Part shown: one piece after another, positions 34,706 to 45,500 of the stretch
How the letters are laid out: the number at the start of each line of letters is the position of its first letter
Numbering within the stretch: the stretch's first letter is position 1
Origin: Vibrio caribbeanicus ATCC BAA-2122
GTDB taxonomy: Bacteria; Pseudomonadota; Gammaproteobacteria; Enterobacterales; Vibrionaceae
Direction: 5' to 3'
DNA length: 64,000 nt
Assembly (NCBI RefSeq): GCF_000165125.1
Contig: NZ_AEIU01000099.1
Coordinates: forward strand, 58,513-122,512
Position numbers and translations under genes: made by a program
Notes under the pieces: generated by a model
The model's database searches: none
What the model saw: the letters and a program-made list of their open reading frames with translations, nothing else
What the model was told of the DNA's origin: nothing

Positions 34706-36154
34706 ATGGCAACCCTAACTGATGCTCCTACACAAGCCGAGCAAGCCACCCGTATTGAGCATGACCTACTCGGTGAACGCCACGTGCCTGTTGATGCCTA
34801 CTACGGCATCCATACCTTGCGTGCCATGGAGAACTTCACCATCTCTAACATGACCATTTCTGATGTGCCTGAGTTTGTTCGTGGCATGGTCATGACCAAA
34901 AAAGCCGCAACCCTTGCTAACAAAGAGCTAGGGGTGATCCCACAAGACGTTGCGGGTTATATTCTCCAGGCCTGCGACCTGATCCTTGATACGGGTAAGT
35001 GTATGGATCAGTTCCCATCTGACGTTTTTCAAGGAGGCGCAGGCACATCCGTCAACATGAATACCAATGAGGTTATTGCCAACGTCGCACTGGAGCTTGC
35101 AGGTAAAGAAAAAGGCGATTATGCCTTTATCAACCCCAATGACCACGTTAATAAAAGCCAGTCAACAAACTGTGCCTACCCGACTGGTTTTCGCATCGCC
35201 GTGTACAACAGCGTCGCAAAGCTGATTGAAACCATCGAATATCTTAAAGGCGCTTTCGAGCTTAAGAGCCAAGAGTTTAATGGCATTTTAAAAATGGGAC
35301 GCACCCAGCTACAAGATGCGGTTCCAATGACAGTAGGCCAAGAGTTCCATGCTTGGTCTGTGACGCTAAACGAAGAAATTCGTGCTCTAGAATATACCTC
35401 TAAACTATTACTGGAAATAAACCTTGGTGCGACGGCAATCGGCACGGGCCTTAACGCCGCACAAGGCTATCAAGACGCTGCGGTCAAACATCTTGCCAAT
35501 GTCACCGGGCTTGACGTCATTCCAGCAGAAGATTTAATCGAAGCCACATCAGATTGTGGGGCTTATGTCATGACCCATGGCGCACTCAAGCGTTTAGCAG
35601 TTAAACTATCCAAGATTTGTAATGATCTTCGCCTGCTCTCTTCTGGTCCGCGTGCTGGTCTCAATGAGCTCAATTTACCGGAGCTTCAAGCTGGCTCCTC
35701 AATCATGCCAGCCAAAGTCAATCCTGTGGTACCTGAAGTCGTCAATCAAGTGTGCTTTAAGGTCATGGGCAACGATAACACTATCTCAATCGCCGCAGAG
35801 GGTGGACAGTTGCAGCTCAACGTGATGGAGCCGGTTATCGCGCAAAGCATGTTTGAGTCAATTTCTATTCTTGCCAATGCTTGTGTCAATCTCCGTGATA
35901 AGTGTATCGATGGCATCACTGTCAACAAAGAAGTCTGTGAAAGCTATGTTTACAACTCAATTGGCATCGTCACTTACCTAAACCCTTACATTGGTCATCA
36001 TGAAGGAGATATTGTCGGTCGGATCTGCGCGGAAACAGGTAAGAGTGTTCGCGAGGTCGTCCTTGAACGTGGCCTACTCAGTGAAGCAGAGCTGGACGAC
36101 ATTCTTTCTGTTGAAAACTTTATGAACCCCACATACAAAGCTAAGCGTTATTAA
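34706..36154 (+). CDS. aspA: Aspartate ammonia-lyase (aspartase)
   Basis: A 482-residue member of the fumarase/aspartase superfamily: converts aspartate to fumarate and ammonia. Seen: [49 protein letters not shown], and the signature loop [11 protein letters not shown] at about residue 330 with the catalytic Ser. Length is typical (about 480). It supplies fumarate for anaerobic respiration or lets aspartate be used as nitrogen source. Transcribed alone to a clear terminator. Confidence 0.96.
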   Translation: MATLTDAPTQAEQATRIEHDLLGERHVPVDAYYGIHTLRAMENFTISNMTISDVPEFVRGMVMTKKAATLANKELGVIPQDVAGYILQACDLILDTGKCMDQFPSDVFQGGAGTSVNMNTNEVIANVALELAGKEKGDYAFINPNDHVNKSQSTNCAYPTGFRIAVYNSVAKLIETIEYLKGAFELKSQEFNGILKMGRTQLQDAVPMTVGQEFHAWSVTLNEEIRALEYTSKLLLEINLGATAIGTGLNAAQGYQDAAVKHLANVTGLDVIPAEDLIEATSDCGAYVMTHGALKRLAVKLSKICNDLRLLSSGPRAGLNELNLPELQAGSSIMPAKVNPVVPEVVNQVCFKVMGNDNTISIAAEGGQLQLNVMEPVIAQSMFESISILANACVNLRDKCIDGITVNKEVCESYVYNSIGIVTYLNPYIGHHEGDIVGRICAETGKSVREVVLERGLLSEAELDDILSVENFMNPTYKAKRY

Positions 36155-36172
36155 TCCCTAGGGTTACCACAC

Positions 36173-36206
36173 CAAGCCACTGACTCTGGTCAGTGGCTTG
36201 TTCTTT
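36173..36206 (+). terminator. Terminator of aspA
   Basis: CAAGCCACTGAC / GTCAGTGGCTTG perfect 12-bp stem with a TCTG loop and TTCTTT tail, about 20 bases past the stop. Confidence 0.88.
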
Positions 36207-36377
36207 CTGCCAGCCAAAATCATCGGCGATGACTTTATAACTCAGACTCCTGCATCTTGAGCTTAGGTGTGCCCATCGACAAAAACGCATAATAGTGACA
36301 ACAACTTGAAACTTATTTGCTCTTTTTCCGGTCTGATTAGGGTAAAATAACCACAAATTAACTCAAGTGATACTCGT

Positions 36378-38138
36378 ATGCGCTGCGCTTTAGCTTTTTT
36401 ATTGTTCTCTCTGACGGCCATGTCTGCGACCGTTTTTGCCAACTTTGAAAATTCAAACAACTTTATTTTGCCCCAGCAACAGCAAGATTTTGTTGCCGTT
36501 GACGAGGCATTTGCCTTCAACGCCTATCAGCAAAACGATCAGGTATTGATCGATTGGCAAATTAAACCCGATTATTACTTGTATCAAAGTAAACTGAAGG
36601 TGACGGGAGAGAATGTCGAGATTGGCTCGTTTGATCTGCGAGAAGGCAAGCCCTATCAAGATGAATTTTTTGGTGAAGTGAACATTTACACTGAGCCGCT
36701 ATTTGTGACGATTCCACTGCGTAATTATCAGCCTGGAGCCAAAGTTACCATTGAGTATCAAGGCTGCGCTAAAGCAGGCTTTTGCTATCCGCCAGAGAGG
36801 CGAAGCATAGACCTTAGCCCATTTACCAGTTCATCCAACGACAACTTTACCCCTAATGTCGATACCTCCGAAGCGGTTCCTGTTTCGAGCGAATCCAATC
36901 TTGCGGCGAAGCTGAGCGACAATTGGTGGACACCTTTGCTGTTTTTAGCTTTGGGTGTGGGCCTTGCTTTCACGCCTTGTGTCTTACCCATGTACCCTAT
37001 TTTAACCAGTATCGTTTTGGGAAGTGGCAAGCTCTCTCAAACCCGTGCGCTTACGCTTGCTTTTATTTATGTGCAAGGTATGGCGTTAACCTACACTTTA
37101 CTTGGCTTGGTGGTCGCTTCAGCAGGATTGCAATTTCAGGCGGCCATGCAGCACCCCTATGTATTGATTGGCCTCAGTGTATTGTTTGTCGCGCTATCCC
37201 TCTCTATGTTCGGTCTTTATAGCCTCCAGCTACCAAGCAGTGCTCAAACCTGGCTCAATAACCTCAGCAACAAACAAACTGGGGGCAATAGTGTAGGCGT
37301 GTTTGCCATGGGCGCTATTTCAGGATTAGTGTGTTCACCATGCACAACCGCCCCGCTTTCGGGCGCTCTGCTGTACGTTGCACAAAGTGGCGACTTACTC
37401 ACAGGGGGTATTGCCTTATATGCACTGGCGATGGGAATGGGTATTCCTCTTATTTTAGTTGCGGTGTTCGGTAATAAGTTGCTACCCAAAGCAGGCGGAT
37501 GGATGGACAGAGTAAAAACCTTGTTCGGTTTTGTACTACTCGCTGCCCCTATTTTCTTGCTTGAACGCATTTTACCACCAGTGTGGTCAATGGCGCTCTG
37601 GTCAGGCTTGGGCTTTGCCTTCTTTGCCTGGTTGTATCATATTAAAAGCGCACTGCCTTTTGGAGGATGGAAGCAAAGTTTGGTTGGCATCGTCGCCGTT
37701 CTTGGACTACTTTTTTCCGCACAACCCATCTTTCAGCAATTTATGACCCCAGAGGCTAAAGAGGTTCAAGCTGAATCAATCTTTACACCAATCAAGAATC
37801 TTGACGAGCTCAAACAACAATTGGAACAAGCCAAAGCGCTCGGTAAACCCGTCATGCTCGATTTTTACGCCGATTGGTGTGCAGCATGCAAGGAGTTCGA
37901 TAAATACACCTTCCATCAAGCGGACGTACAAGACAAATTAGGTAGTTTTGTGCTGCTGCAGGCCGATGTTACCAAGAGTACGCCTCAAGATATCGAGTTA
38001 CTTGAGTACATGAAAATTTTAGGTCTACCTACTATCGCTTTTTGGGACAGTTCCGGCCAAGCGATTGACGCAGCGCGCATTACCGGCTTTATGAAAGCCG
38101 CTCCATTCCTTAACCATATCGAAACACATCAACTCTAG
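36378..38138 (+). CDS. dsbD: Thiol:disulfide interchange protein DsbD
   Basis: A 586-residue membrane thiol transporter that passes electrons from cytoplasmic thioredoxin to periplasmic DsbC/DsbG. After a signal peptide ([18 protein letters not shown]) comes the periplasmic alpha domain with the Cys pair in [12 protein letters not shown], then eight membrane helices with the two transmembrane cysteines in [12 protein letters not shown] and [15 protein letters not shown], then a C-terminal thioredoxin domain with [14 protein letters not shown]. All six redox cysteines are present. cutA, which often separates aspA and dsbD, is not found here. A GCGCTGGT/ACCAGCGC hairpin follows at 38158-38179. 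Confidence 0.96.
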   Translation: MRCALAFLLFSLTAMSATVFANFENSNNFILPQQQQDFVAVDEAFAFNAYQQNDQVLIDWQIKPDYYLYQSKLKVTGENVEIGSFDLREGKPYQDEFFGEVNIYTEPLFVTIPLRNYQPGAKVTIEYQGCAKAGFCYPPERRSIDLSPFTSSSNDNFTPNVDTSEAVPVSSESNLAAKLSDNWWTPLLFLALGVGLAFTPCVLPMYPILTSIVLGSGKLSQTRALTLAFIYVQGMALTYTLLGLVVASAGLQFQAAMQHPYVLIGLSVLFVALSLSMFGLYSLQLPSSAQTWLNNLSNKQTGGNSVGVFAMGAISGLVCSPCTTAPLSGALLYVAQSGDLLTGGIALYALAMGMGIPLILVAVFGNKLLPKAGGWMDRVKTLFGFVLLAAPIFLLERILPPVWSMALWSGLGFAFFAWLYHIKSALPFGGWKQSLVGIVAVLGLLFSAQPIFQQFMTPEAKEVQAESIFTPIKNLDELKQQLEQAKALGKPVMLDFYADWCAACKEFDKYTFHQADVQDKLGSFVLLQADVTKSTPQDIELLEYMKILGLPTIAFWDSSGQAIDAARITGFMKAAPFLNHIETHQL

Positions 38139-38157
38139 TCTGAGCCATAAAATAGTT

Positions 38158-38179
38158 GCGCTGGTGATAAAACCAGCGC
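38158..38179 (+). terminator. Hairpin after dsbD
   Basis: GCGCTGGT / ACCAGCGC stem with a GATAAA loop, 19 bases after the stop. No immediate T run, so termination may be weak. Confidence 0.45.
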
Positions 38180-38253
38180 ATTAGCACTATTTATTTAAGC
38201 ATCAATATGTTACTTTAACAAAAGTATCGAAAAAGCCTTGATTGCTACCTAGT

Positions 38254-38267
38254 AACTAAGTCTAAAA
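38254..38267. promoter_or_regulatory. CTAAGTCTAA-type motif upstream of crbR
   Basis: AACTAAGTCTAAAA, about 95 bp before crbR, resembles the motifs before the symporter operon (39755) and acs (47497). Candidate regulatory site; inference only. Confidence 0.3.
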
Positions 38268-38361
38268 TCAGATACAGTTCAGACTTTCAGAGGTGGATTA
38301 TTGTCGCCTCTGCGAAAGGGTACAATAATTCTATTCACAACTGGCATAATCGTTACTCGTC

Positions 38362-38997
38362 ATGGACTCGACCTACACTATTCTCATCGCTGATGACCAC
38401 CCACTATTTCGCAATGCACTTTTCCAATCGGTGCATATGGCGATAAGCGGTGCCAATATTCTAGAGGCGGATTCGATCACGGGTTTGTTCGATCTGTTAG
38501 CAAAAGAAGAGCCCGATTTGTTGCTATTGGATTTAAAAATGCCAGGTGCAAACGGTATGTCCGGCCTGATCCAGCTTCGTTGTGATTATCCACACCTCCC
38601 TATCGTAGTCATCTCTGCAAGCGAGGAACCTGCAGTTATCGCTCAAGTTAAACGCCATGGGGCATTTGGGTTTATTCCTAAATCGAGTGATATGCGAGCT
38701 TTAGTTAATGCTCTCAATCAGGTCCTAGAAGGTAATATGTTTTTCCCAGAGACTGTGGCAGATTTTGGCTCTGAAAAAAATAGATTAGCTGAAAAAATTG
38801 CCAGTTTAACGCCCCAACAGCACAAAGTCTTAGGAATGCTCTCAGATGGCCTACTAAACAAGCAGATAGCTTATGAGTTAAATGTCTCTGAAGCGACAAT
38901 TAAAGCCCACATGACGGCAATTTTTAGAAAGTTAGATGTAAAAAATAGGACTCAAGCCGTTATTTTGATTCAACAGCTAGAATCAGAGACTCAATAG
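38362..38997 (+). CDS. crbR: LuxR/NarL-type response regulator CrbR
   Basis: A 211-residue response regulator. The receiver domain (1-125) has the acidic pair DDHPLF and phospho-acceptor Asp57 in LLLLDLKMPG, plus the conserved Lys in GFIPKS. The C-terminal LuxR-type HTH is LTPQQHKVLGMLSDGLLNKQIAYELNVSEATIKAHMTAIFRKLDVKNRTQAV. In V. cholerae the CrbS/CrbR pair activates acs and controls the acetate switch. Here the SSS-domain kinase crbS and acs lie within 10 kb, so this is the matching regulator. Monocistronic. Confidence 0.88.
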   Translation: MDSTYTILIADDHPLFRNALFQSVHMAISGANILEADSITGLFDLLAKEEPDLLLLDLKMPGANGMSGLIQLRCDYPHLPIVVISASEEPAVIAQVKRHGAFGFIPKSSDMRALVNALNQVLEGNMFFPETVADFGSEKNRLAEKIASLTPQQHKVLGMLSDGLLNKQIAYELNVSEATIKAHMTAIFRKLDVKNRTQAVILIQQLESETQ

Positions 38998-39088
38998 ATA
39001 TCATAACCCCGCAAATTTTGTTAGACTTATGCAGTCAGGCAGAAATCTGATTTACCCCTCTGTTCCATAAACTCTGGGAGTACTTCTC

Positions 39089-39715
39089 TTGCTAAGCATC
39101 TTAGTCACACAATTTGTCGTATTATGGGCCGTGATTGACCCTATCGGATCAGTCCCCGTGTACCTCTCACAAACTCAACACCTGACTGCTAAGCAGCGGC
39201 GCTTAGTTGCACTCAAAGCAGTCGCAATATCTACTGGCGTGCTGTTGTTTTTTCTTATTGCAGGTCAGCAATTACTCGACGCCATGCAAATCCCTCTTCC
39301 CGCTTTTCAAGCTGCAGGTGGACTTGTGCTGCTCTTATTTGCTCTTACCATGATCTTTGGTGAATCAAAACCGGAGCAAGAAACCAAATTATCTGAGGAG
39401 GTCAGCCACTCAGATTTAGCTGATCTTGCGGTTTACCCTTTGGCGATTCCATCGATTGCCTCGCCAGGCGCTATGATGGCCATCGTGCTCCTCACCGACA
39501 ATCATCGCTATTCCGCTGGTGATCAGTTGATCACCGCTGCAGTTATGATGACAGTGTTGGTGATTACTTTATTGCTACTCCTTGGTGCTACCCATATCCA
39601 AAAGTGGATTGGTAACGTTGGTGCTGCCATTATTAGCCGTGTTATGGGTCTGATCCTGGCAGCTGTCGCTGTCAACAATCTTTTAATGGGAATCAAGGAT
39701 TTTTATATTAGCTGA
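39089..39715 (+). CDS. MarC family membrane protein
   Basis: A 208-residue protein with about six membrane helices (SILVTQFVVLWAVIDPIGSVPVYL, VAISTGVLLFFLIAGQQLLD, FQAAGGLVLLLFALTMIFG, YPLAIPSIASPGAMMAIVLLT). The VIDPIGSVPVYL and P.I.GPGA-type segments are those of MarC/UPF0056 proteins, whose function is unknown despite the old multiple-antibiotic-resistance name. It starts at a TTG with GGGAG upstream. Located between crbR and the symporter genes. Confidence 0.85.
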   Translation: MLSILVTQFVVLWAVIDPIGSVPVYLSQTQHLTAKQRRLVALKAVAISTGVLLFFLIAGQQLLDAMQIPLPAFQAAGGLVLLLFALTMIFGESKPEQETKLSEEVSHSDLADLAVYPLAIPSIASPGAMMAIVLLTDNHRYSAGDQLITAAVMMTVLVITLLLLLGATHIQKWIGNVGAAIISRVMGLILAAVAVNNLLMGIKDFYIS

Positions 39716-39754
39716 AGGGTTGATTGAGAAAAAAAGTTCATACTGGCTATTAGA

Positions 39755-39768
39755 CTAAAGCCTAATAA
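39755..39768. promoter_or_regulatory. CTAAAGCCTAAT motif upstream of the acetate symporter operon
   Basis: CTAAAGCCTAATAA, 166 bp before the DUF4212 gene, matches CCTAAAGTCTAATT before acs (47497) in nine or more consecutive-type positions. Both target genes belong to the CrbR regulon in V. cholerae, so a CrbR site is a reasonable guess. Confidence 0.35.
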
Positions 39769-39810
39769 ATAACCCACACTAATTAGTCGTTGAACAATGA
39801 TTATTTCACT

Positions 39811-39843
39811 AAGCGCTCAATATATGAGCGCTTTTTTTATTTT
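39811..39843 (+). terminator. Intrinsic terminator ahead of the symporter operon
   Basis: AAGCGCTCA / TGAGCGCTT stem, TATA loop and a T7 run. It lies 95 bases after the MarC gene and 91 bases before the DUF4212 gene. It ends MarC transcription, or attenuates the symporter operon if the promoter lies further upstream near 39755. Confidence 0.82.
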
Positions 39844-39933
39844 TACACGCCCGACTAAAGTTGAAAAGCCTAATCGTCTGCGCACTGATAATGTAGACGG
39901 TAACAATTTGTTAACAAGCGCAAGGAGGCATGT

Positions 39934-40197
39934 ATGGATTCGAATGACAAGCAAAAGGCACAAGCTTATTGGCAAAAGAATGTCAGATTGATGATGATTC
40001 TTATGGTGATTTGGTTTGCCGTTTCATTCGGCTGCGGGATTTTATTTGTCGAGCAGCTCAATCAGTTTCAAATTGGCGGTTATAAGTTAGGTTTTTGGTT
40101 TGCGCAGCAAGGCTCTATCTACACTTTTCTCGCTATTATCTTTTACTACGCTTGGAAAATGCGACGCATTGACCGAGAGTTCGACGTTGATGAATAA
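39934..40197 (+). CDS. DUF4212 protein, small subunit of the sodium/acetate symporter
   Basis: An 87-residue protein with two membrane helices (LMMILMVIWFAVSFGCGILF and GFWFAQQGSIYTFLAIIFYYAW) and a final acidic IDREFDVDE. The F.GFWFAQQGSI.TF motif is that of DUF4212, a family that accompanies VC_2705-type sodium:solute symporters. AAGGAGG lies 7 bases before the ATG. It precedes the symporter gene by 12 bases; the two proteins are thought to form one transporter. Confidence 0.92.
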   Translation: MDSNDKQKAQAYWQKNVRLMMILMVIWFAVSFGCGILFVEQLNQFQIGGYKLGFWFAQQGSIYTFLAIIFYYAWKMRRIDREFDVDE

Positions 40198-40209
40198 GGA
40201 ATAGCACAC

Positions 40210-41937
40210 ATGGAACTGAAAACTCTCACTTACCTCATTGTTGGTGCTACCTTTGTTCTGTATATCGGTATTGCAATTTGGGCCCGAGCGGGTTCGACTA
40301 AAGAATTTTATGTCGCTGGTGGTGGTATTCACCCAATAGCGAATGGTATGGCAACGGCAGCAGACTGGATGTCCGCGGCCTCATTTATCTCGATGGCTGG
40401 TTTGATTGCCTTTATGGGCTATGGTGGTTCAGTCTTTCTCATGGGCTGGACAGGTGGATATGTCTTACTTGCGCTATTACTCGCGCCTTACTTGAGGAAG
40501 TTCGGTAAATTTACTGTCCCTGAGTTTGTTGGTGAACGCTTCTACTCAAACACCGCTAGAATCGTTGCGGTTGTCTGTCTTATCATTGCCTCTGTCACTT
40601 ATGTGATTGGGCAAATGAAAGGCGTTGGCGTTGCATTTGGCCGTTTCCTAGAAGTTGATTACTCAACAGGGCTTTTAATCGGCATGTGTATTGTCTTTCT
40701 CTATGCCGTTATGGGAGGGATGAAGGGGATCACCTACACTCAAATCGCTCAGTACTGCGTACTCATCCTCGCTTACACCATACCGGCTATCTTTATCTCC
40801 CTACAATTAACTGGTAACCCTATCCCACAAATAGGGCTTGGCAGCACGATGAACGGTAGCAATGTTTATCTTCTTGATCGTTTAGATCAAGTTGTTACCG
40901 AGCTGGGTTTCAGTCAATACACTACTCAAGTACGTGGTGATACGCTCAATATGTTTGTCTATACCTTATCATTGATGATAGGTACGGCAGGCCTACCTCA
41001 TGTGATTATCCGCTTTTTCACCGTCCCAAAAGTTCGTGATGCGCGCACTTCAGCAGGCTGGGCATTAGTGTTTATTGCCATCCTGTACACAACTGCGCCC
41101 GCTGTATCTGCAATGGCACGTCTCAACCTTATGGACACGGTCAATCCCGAGGTAGGTAAAAATCTCGCTTATGATCAGCGTCCAGATTGGTTTAAGAACT
41201 GGGAAAAAACCGGACTTTTGGCCTTCGATGATAAAAACGGTGATGGCAACATTCAATACACCCCAGATTCAACCACCAATGAACTCAAGGTCGACAGAGA
41301 CATCATGGTACTGGCTAACCCAGAGATCGCTAAACTGCCAAATTGGGTGATAGCCCTAGTCGCAGCGGGAGGGCTCGCAGCAGCACTCTCAACCGCAGCA
41401 GGGTTACTGCTTGCGATTTCATCGGCGATTTCGCACGATTTAATCAAGGGCGTCATCAACCCCAATATCACAGAGAAAAAGGAGTTACTCGCAAGTCGGA
41501 TCTCCATGGCGGCCGCGATTGCCGTGGCAGGCTATCTTGGCCTTAACCCGCCCGGGTTCGCGGCCGGCACCGTTGCGTTAGCCTTTGGGCTCGCTGCTTC
41601 CTCTATTTTCCCAGTGCTGATGATGGGAATTTTCAGTAAAAACATTAACAAGGAAGGGGCGATTGCAGGCATGGTTGCTGGTATTTCTGTCACCCTGTTT
41701 TACGTATTTCAGCATAAAGGGATACTATTTATCGCCGATTGGAAGTACCTGCAAAACTTAGGCAGTAACTGGTTTTTTGGTATCGAACCCAATGCATTTG
41801 GCGCAGTTGGTGCTTTATTTAACTTTATTGTCGCGTTCGCGGTATCAAAAGTAACCGCTGAAACACCGCAAGAGGTTAAAGACTTGGTAGAACACGTTCG
41901 TATACCGTCAGGTGCTGGTGCCTCAATTGATCATTAG
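40210..41937 (+). CDS. actP: Sodium:solute (cation/acetate) symporter
   Basis: A 575-residue SSS-family transporter with about 13 membrane helices: LTYLIVGATFVLYIGIAIWA, then the family signature EFYVAGGGIHPIANGMATAADWMSAASFI, YVIGQMKGVGVAFGR and GTAGLPHVIIRFFTV. It is of the VC_2705 subfamily (length and DUF4212 partner), imports acetate with cations and so feeds acetyl-CoA synthetase. A hydrophilic insertion with DDKNGDGNIQYTP (about residue 340) resembles a Ca-binding loop. An ACGGGTAAT/ATTACCCGT hairpin follows at 41951-41979. Confidence 0.92.
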   Translation: MELKTLTYLIVGATFVLYIGIAIWARAGSTKEFYVAGGGIHPIANGMATAADWMSAASFISMAGLIAFMGYGGSVFLMGWTGGYVLLALLLAPYLRKFGKFTVPEFVGERFYSNTARIVAVVCLIIASVTYVIGQMKGVGVAFGRFLEVDYSTGLLIGMCIVFLYAVMGGMKGITYTQIAQYCVLILAYTIPAIFISLQLTGNPIPQIGLGSTMNGSNVYLLDRLDQVVTELGFSQYTTQVRGDTLNMFVYTLSLMIGTAGLPHVIIRFFTVPKVRDARTSAGWALVFIAILYTTAPAVSAMARLNLMDTVNPEVGKNLAYDQRPDWFKNWEKTGLLAFDDKNGDGNIQYTPDSTTNELKVDRDIMVLANPEIAKLPNWVIALVAAGGLAAALSTAAGLLLAISSAISHDLIKGVINPNITEKKELLASRISMAAAIAVAGYLGLNPPGFAAGTVALAFGLAASSIFPVLMMGIFSKNINKEGAIAGMVAGISVTLFYVFQHKGILFIADWKYLQNLGSNWFFGIEPNAFGAVGALFNFIVAFAVSKVTAETPQEVKDLVEHVRIPSGAGASIDH

Positions 41938-41950
41938 TTAGGTAAACTAA

Positions 41951-41979
41951 ACGGGTAATTTTGCTACCTCATTACCCGT
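41951..41979 (+). terminator. Hairpin after the symporter gene
   Basis: ACGGGTAAT / ATTACCCGT perfect 9-bp stem, 14 bases after the stop, without a T tract. A second CCAAG...CTTGG stem follows near 41991-42013. Confidence 0.45.
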
Positions 41980-42047
41980 AAGACATACACCCAAGTCCCT
42001 TCACGGGGCTTGGCTGTATTCGACATTACTCAGCGAGAAACACCAAT

Positions 42048-42533
42048 ATGTTGAAAAATAAACACATTACTATTGCTTTATTGATCGCCCCTATTTTATC
42101 TCTCATTGCTTATTTTGCGACCGACAGGCTCGTGAGCGAGCAGCCTCATTCAGCACAAAAAGGTCGAAGCTACAAACTGGTTGCTAGCTCAAATTGTCGC
42201 TATACCAGTGGCTTATGCGATATGAAAAACGGCGACTTTAAGATACAGTTTCGCGCGCTTCCTACTCAAGATGACCATTTACAGTTTATTCTCACCAGTG
42301 TCTTTCCGCTCAAGGGCGCAAAGCTTTCTCTGGTAGACCAACCAGAGCAGAATACTGCGCCAATTGACATGCAGCCAAACAATAACCAGAACATGATTTG
42401 GAGCATTACACTACCTAAACCCAACGCAAAGCAAAGTAGGTTACGCGTTGCCGTACAAGCTAACGACAGCGTTTATTACGGTGAGACAAACACTCAATTT
42501 ATTGAATACCAAACCTTATTCAGTCAACCGTAG
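42048..42533 (+). CDS. Membrane-anchored hypothetical protein
   Basis: A 161-residue protein with an uncleaved-looking N-terminal anchor (ITIALLIAPILSLIAYFATD) and a periplasmic beta-rich domain with a Cys pair (SSNCRYTSGLCDMKNGDFKIQF). No family is recognised. It is short of any catalytic motif. Its last 14 bases overlap the 3' end of crbS on the other strand. Position after the acetate symporter is conserved-looking but does not define a function. Confidence 0.7.
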   Translation: MLKNKHITIALLIAPILSLIAYFATDRLVSEQPHSAQKGRSYKLVASSNCRYTSGLCDMKNGDFKIQFRALPTQDDHLQFILTSVFPLKGAKLSLVDQPEQNTAPIDMQPNNNQNMIWSITLPKPNAKQSRLRVAVQANDSVYYGETNTQFIEYQTLFSQP

Positions 42534-45500
42534 TCGGATGATTGACGAAGATTTGATTTAACATTGCTCTCAACTTAAGCGGCTTGACAGGTTTTGGCAA
42601 AAAACTAAATCCACTTGCATCAATGGACGACAACATGGCTTCTGAACGGTCAGCACTAATGATCACACCCAAAAACTCTTCTAGATAAAGAGCACGAAAA
42701 TGCTGTAACACATCCAATCCAGTGTGCTCGTCTTCCAGCCGATAATCAGACAAAATCACATCAGGCAGCCAATCTTGTCCGACGGTGTCGATACTGGCTT
42801 TAAGATTCAGAGCGATGCGAACATCACACCCCCAACGCTCAAGCAAACTCTGCATTCCATGTAAAATATCGATTTCATTATCAACGCACAGCACTTTTAA
42901 ACCATTGAGATTAGTACTAGGTAAAGAAGAGCTCACCTCTTTGGGCGATGGTCTCTTTTCACAACGTGGGATTTCAATAGAAAAAACGCTGCCTTTTCCT
43001 AGCCAAGATCGCATGGTAATTTGATGGCCCAGCACATGTGAAATACCTTTTGATATCGCCAGCCCTAAACCTAAGCCTTGCTCAGCACGAAGTTGGGTAC
43101 CTCGTTTAAACTCTTGAAAAATCTCTTGCTGCTTGTCTGGCTCAATGCCCATACCATTATCCCAAACCTCGATCTTAATATGGGGCCCAGCGCGCCTAAC
43201 TCCCAATACGACTTTACCCTCAGGGCTATAACGAAAGGCATTAGTGAGAAAGTTTTGAATCACACGACGCAGCAACTTGGGGTCAGAGCGAACCCAGAGC
43301 TGACTCAATATGGTCTGAAATTCGATATTTTGTTGTTTAGAGAGCGCATCAAATTCTGCGCTTAAATTGGTCAACACATCATTAATCGCAAATCCGTGAA
43401 CATTGGCTTCCAATTTTCCAGATTCCAAACGGGAAATATCGAGCAAATCACCAATCAGGTCTTCGGCGGCCTCCAATGAACTCTCGATATTTCGTGCCAG
43501 CTGACGACACTCTCTATCAGCGGTCACTTCATTCAAGGTAGAAGCAAACAAGCGAGCAGCATTAAGCGGCTGCATTAAGTCATGGCTCACTGCAGCAAGG
43601 AAACGGGATTTAGAACGAGACTCATGCTCCGATTGCTTAGTGGCGGTCACCAATTGTTGATTCAAGTGCTGTAATTGTTCCGTGCGTTTTATGACTCGTT
43701 CTTCAAGGTTTTCGTTCGCTTGTTTTAGCGCTTGCTCTGCCTCTCGAAACACTGTGATATCGCTAAAGCTCATAACAAAGCCACCATTTGGCATCGGGTT
43801 TCCTTGTACCTCAATCACTCGACCATCCGCTCTAAGTCTTGAGGAAGTGTGTGCTGAACCTTGTTTAAGGAAAGCCAACCTGCGCTGAACTTGTTCCTCT
43901 ATATCGCCCGGTCCACACAAACCTTGCTCCGCATTGTAGCGAATGATGTCTTCAATGGGACGTCCTACTTGTACAAGCCCCCTTGGGAAGGAAAACAGCT
44001 CCAGGTAACGCTTGTTCCAAGCCACAAGCCTTAATTGTTTGTCGATAACGGAAATACCTTGACCAATATGCTCAATCGCCCCCTGTAGTAATCCACGACT
44101 AAAATCATAAAGCTCTGAAGCTTCATCAACAATGGTCACCACATCCTCAAGCTGCATATTGCGCCCTTGCAATGCAGAATTAAGTACCAGCTTAGCGGAT
44201 GAAGCCCCAAATACCCCTGCCAGAACACGCTCAGTGTGACGAATTAAGTTAGCAGGCGCCTGCTGGTTCGACGGTAAAGGAATACCATGTGAATGCCAGT
44301 ATTGACGAAATGCACCTTGTACTCGCTGATGGCCAACAAATCTTGAGGCCAAAGTCTGTAATTCTTCCACTGTGACACGACTCTGATACATGGTCATATT
44401 TTCGCTGTTAGGTTCAGGGATACCAACAAAAGCTGCCGATTGAAGCCGCTCACTTAAGCTTGCCCGAGTAACTAAAGAAACCATCACGTAACACAATGTA
44501 TTGAGTGTAATACTGAGAATAATTCCCCAATCGAAATCCGTGACCTCTAGAGCCTTCAACCAGTTGGGAGGCGTCATAATCCAAACTAAGACATTGTCTT
44601 CAACGCTTCCCAACAAGAGCTCTGCTTGATTCATCAAGGTCATTAGCCATATCGCAAAACCGACCGCTAATCCTACATAAACTCCTTTACGATTGCCCTG
44701 ACGCCAATAGATTCCTCCAATAAGAGCAGGCGCAAACTGGCTAATCGCGGTAAATGAGAGAAAACCGATCGCCGATAATGAATGGATGTTGCCTAGAACT
44801 TGATAAAACCCCCAAGAACCAAGTAAGAGCAGGACGATCAGTACTCGCCGAATTTGCAGTAGTAACTTGGTGACAGGCTTACCCTGCCTCCTCGCCAAAT
44901 GGATCCGACGCAGCAAAAAAGGCATCACCAAATCATTCGACAACATTATCGCCAGTGCAATAGTGGAAACAATCACCATGCCACTGGCCGCAGAAGTTCC
45001 ACCTAAAAATGCTAACAGCGCAATATCATTAGCTCCAATTGCCTTAGGCAAACTAATCACAAAGGAGTCTGGGCTGACGCCATCACCGAGAAGGGTTTGT
45101 CCAACCCAGGCAATAGGCAATACAAACAGTCCCATCAGCACCAAGTAAGTGGGAAATAACCAGCGTGCGGTCTTTAAATCCTGCTCACACTCATTTTCCA
45201 CCACCATGGTATGGAATTGACGCGGTAAACATAAAATCGCAAGCATGGTCAGAAGCAAATGAATAATAAAGGTCGGAATATTAGGGGCTTGGTAGGTCTG
45301 ATAAGCGATATCCGTGAGTTTCACTTCTGGTAAAGAAACTGCCAAGCTAGTAATAAAAATCCCTACCACTAGGAACGCGACCAGTTTAATGGTTGATTCA
45401 AAAGCGATCGCTGTCATCATTCCACGGTGGTGTTCGGTATTATCAATATGACGTGTACCAAAGAGCATGGTGAACACGGCAAGCGCAATGACGACAAAGA

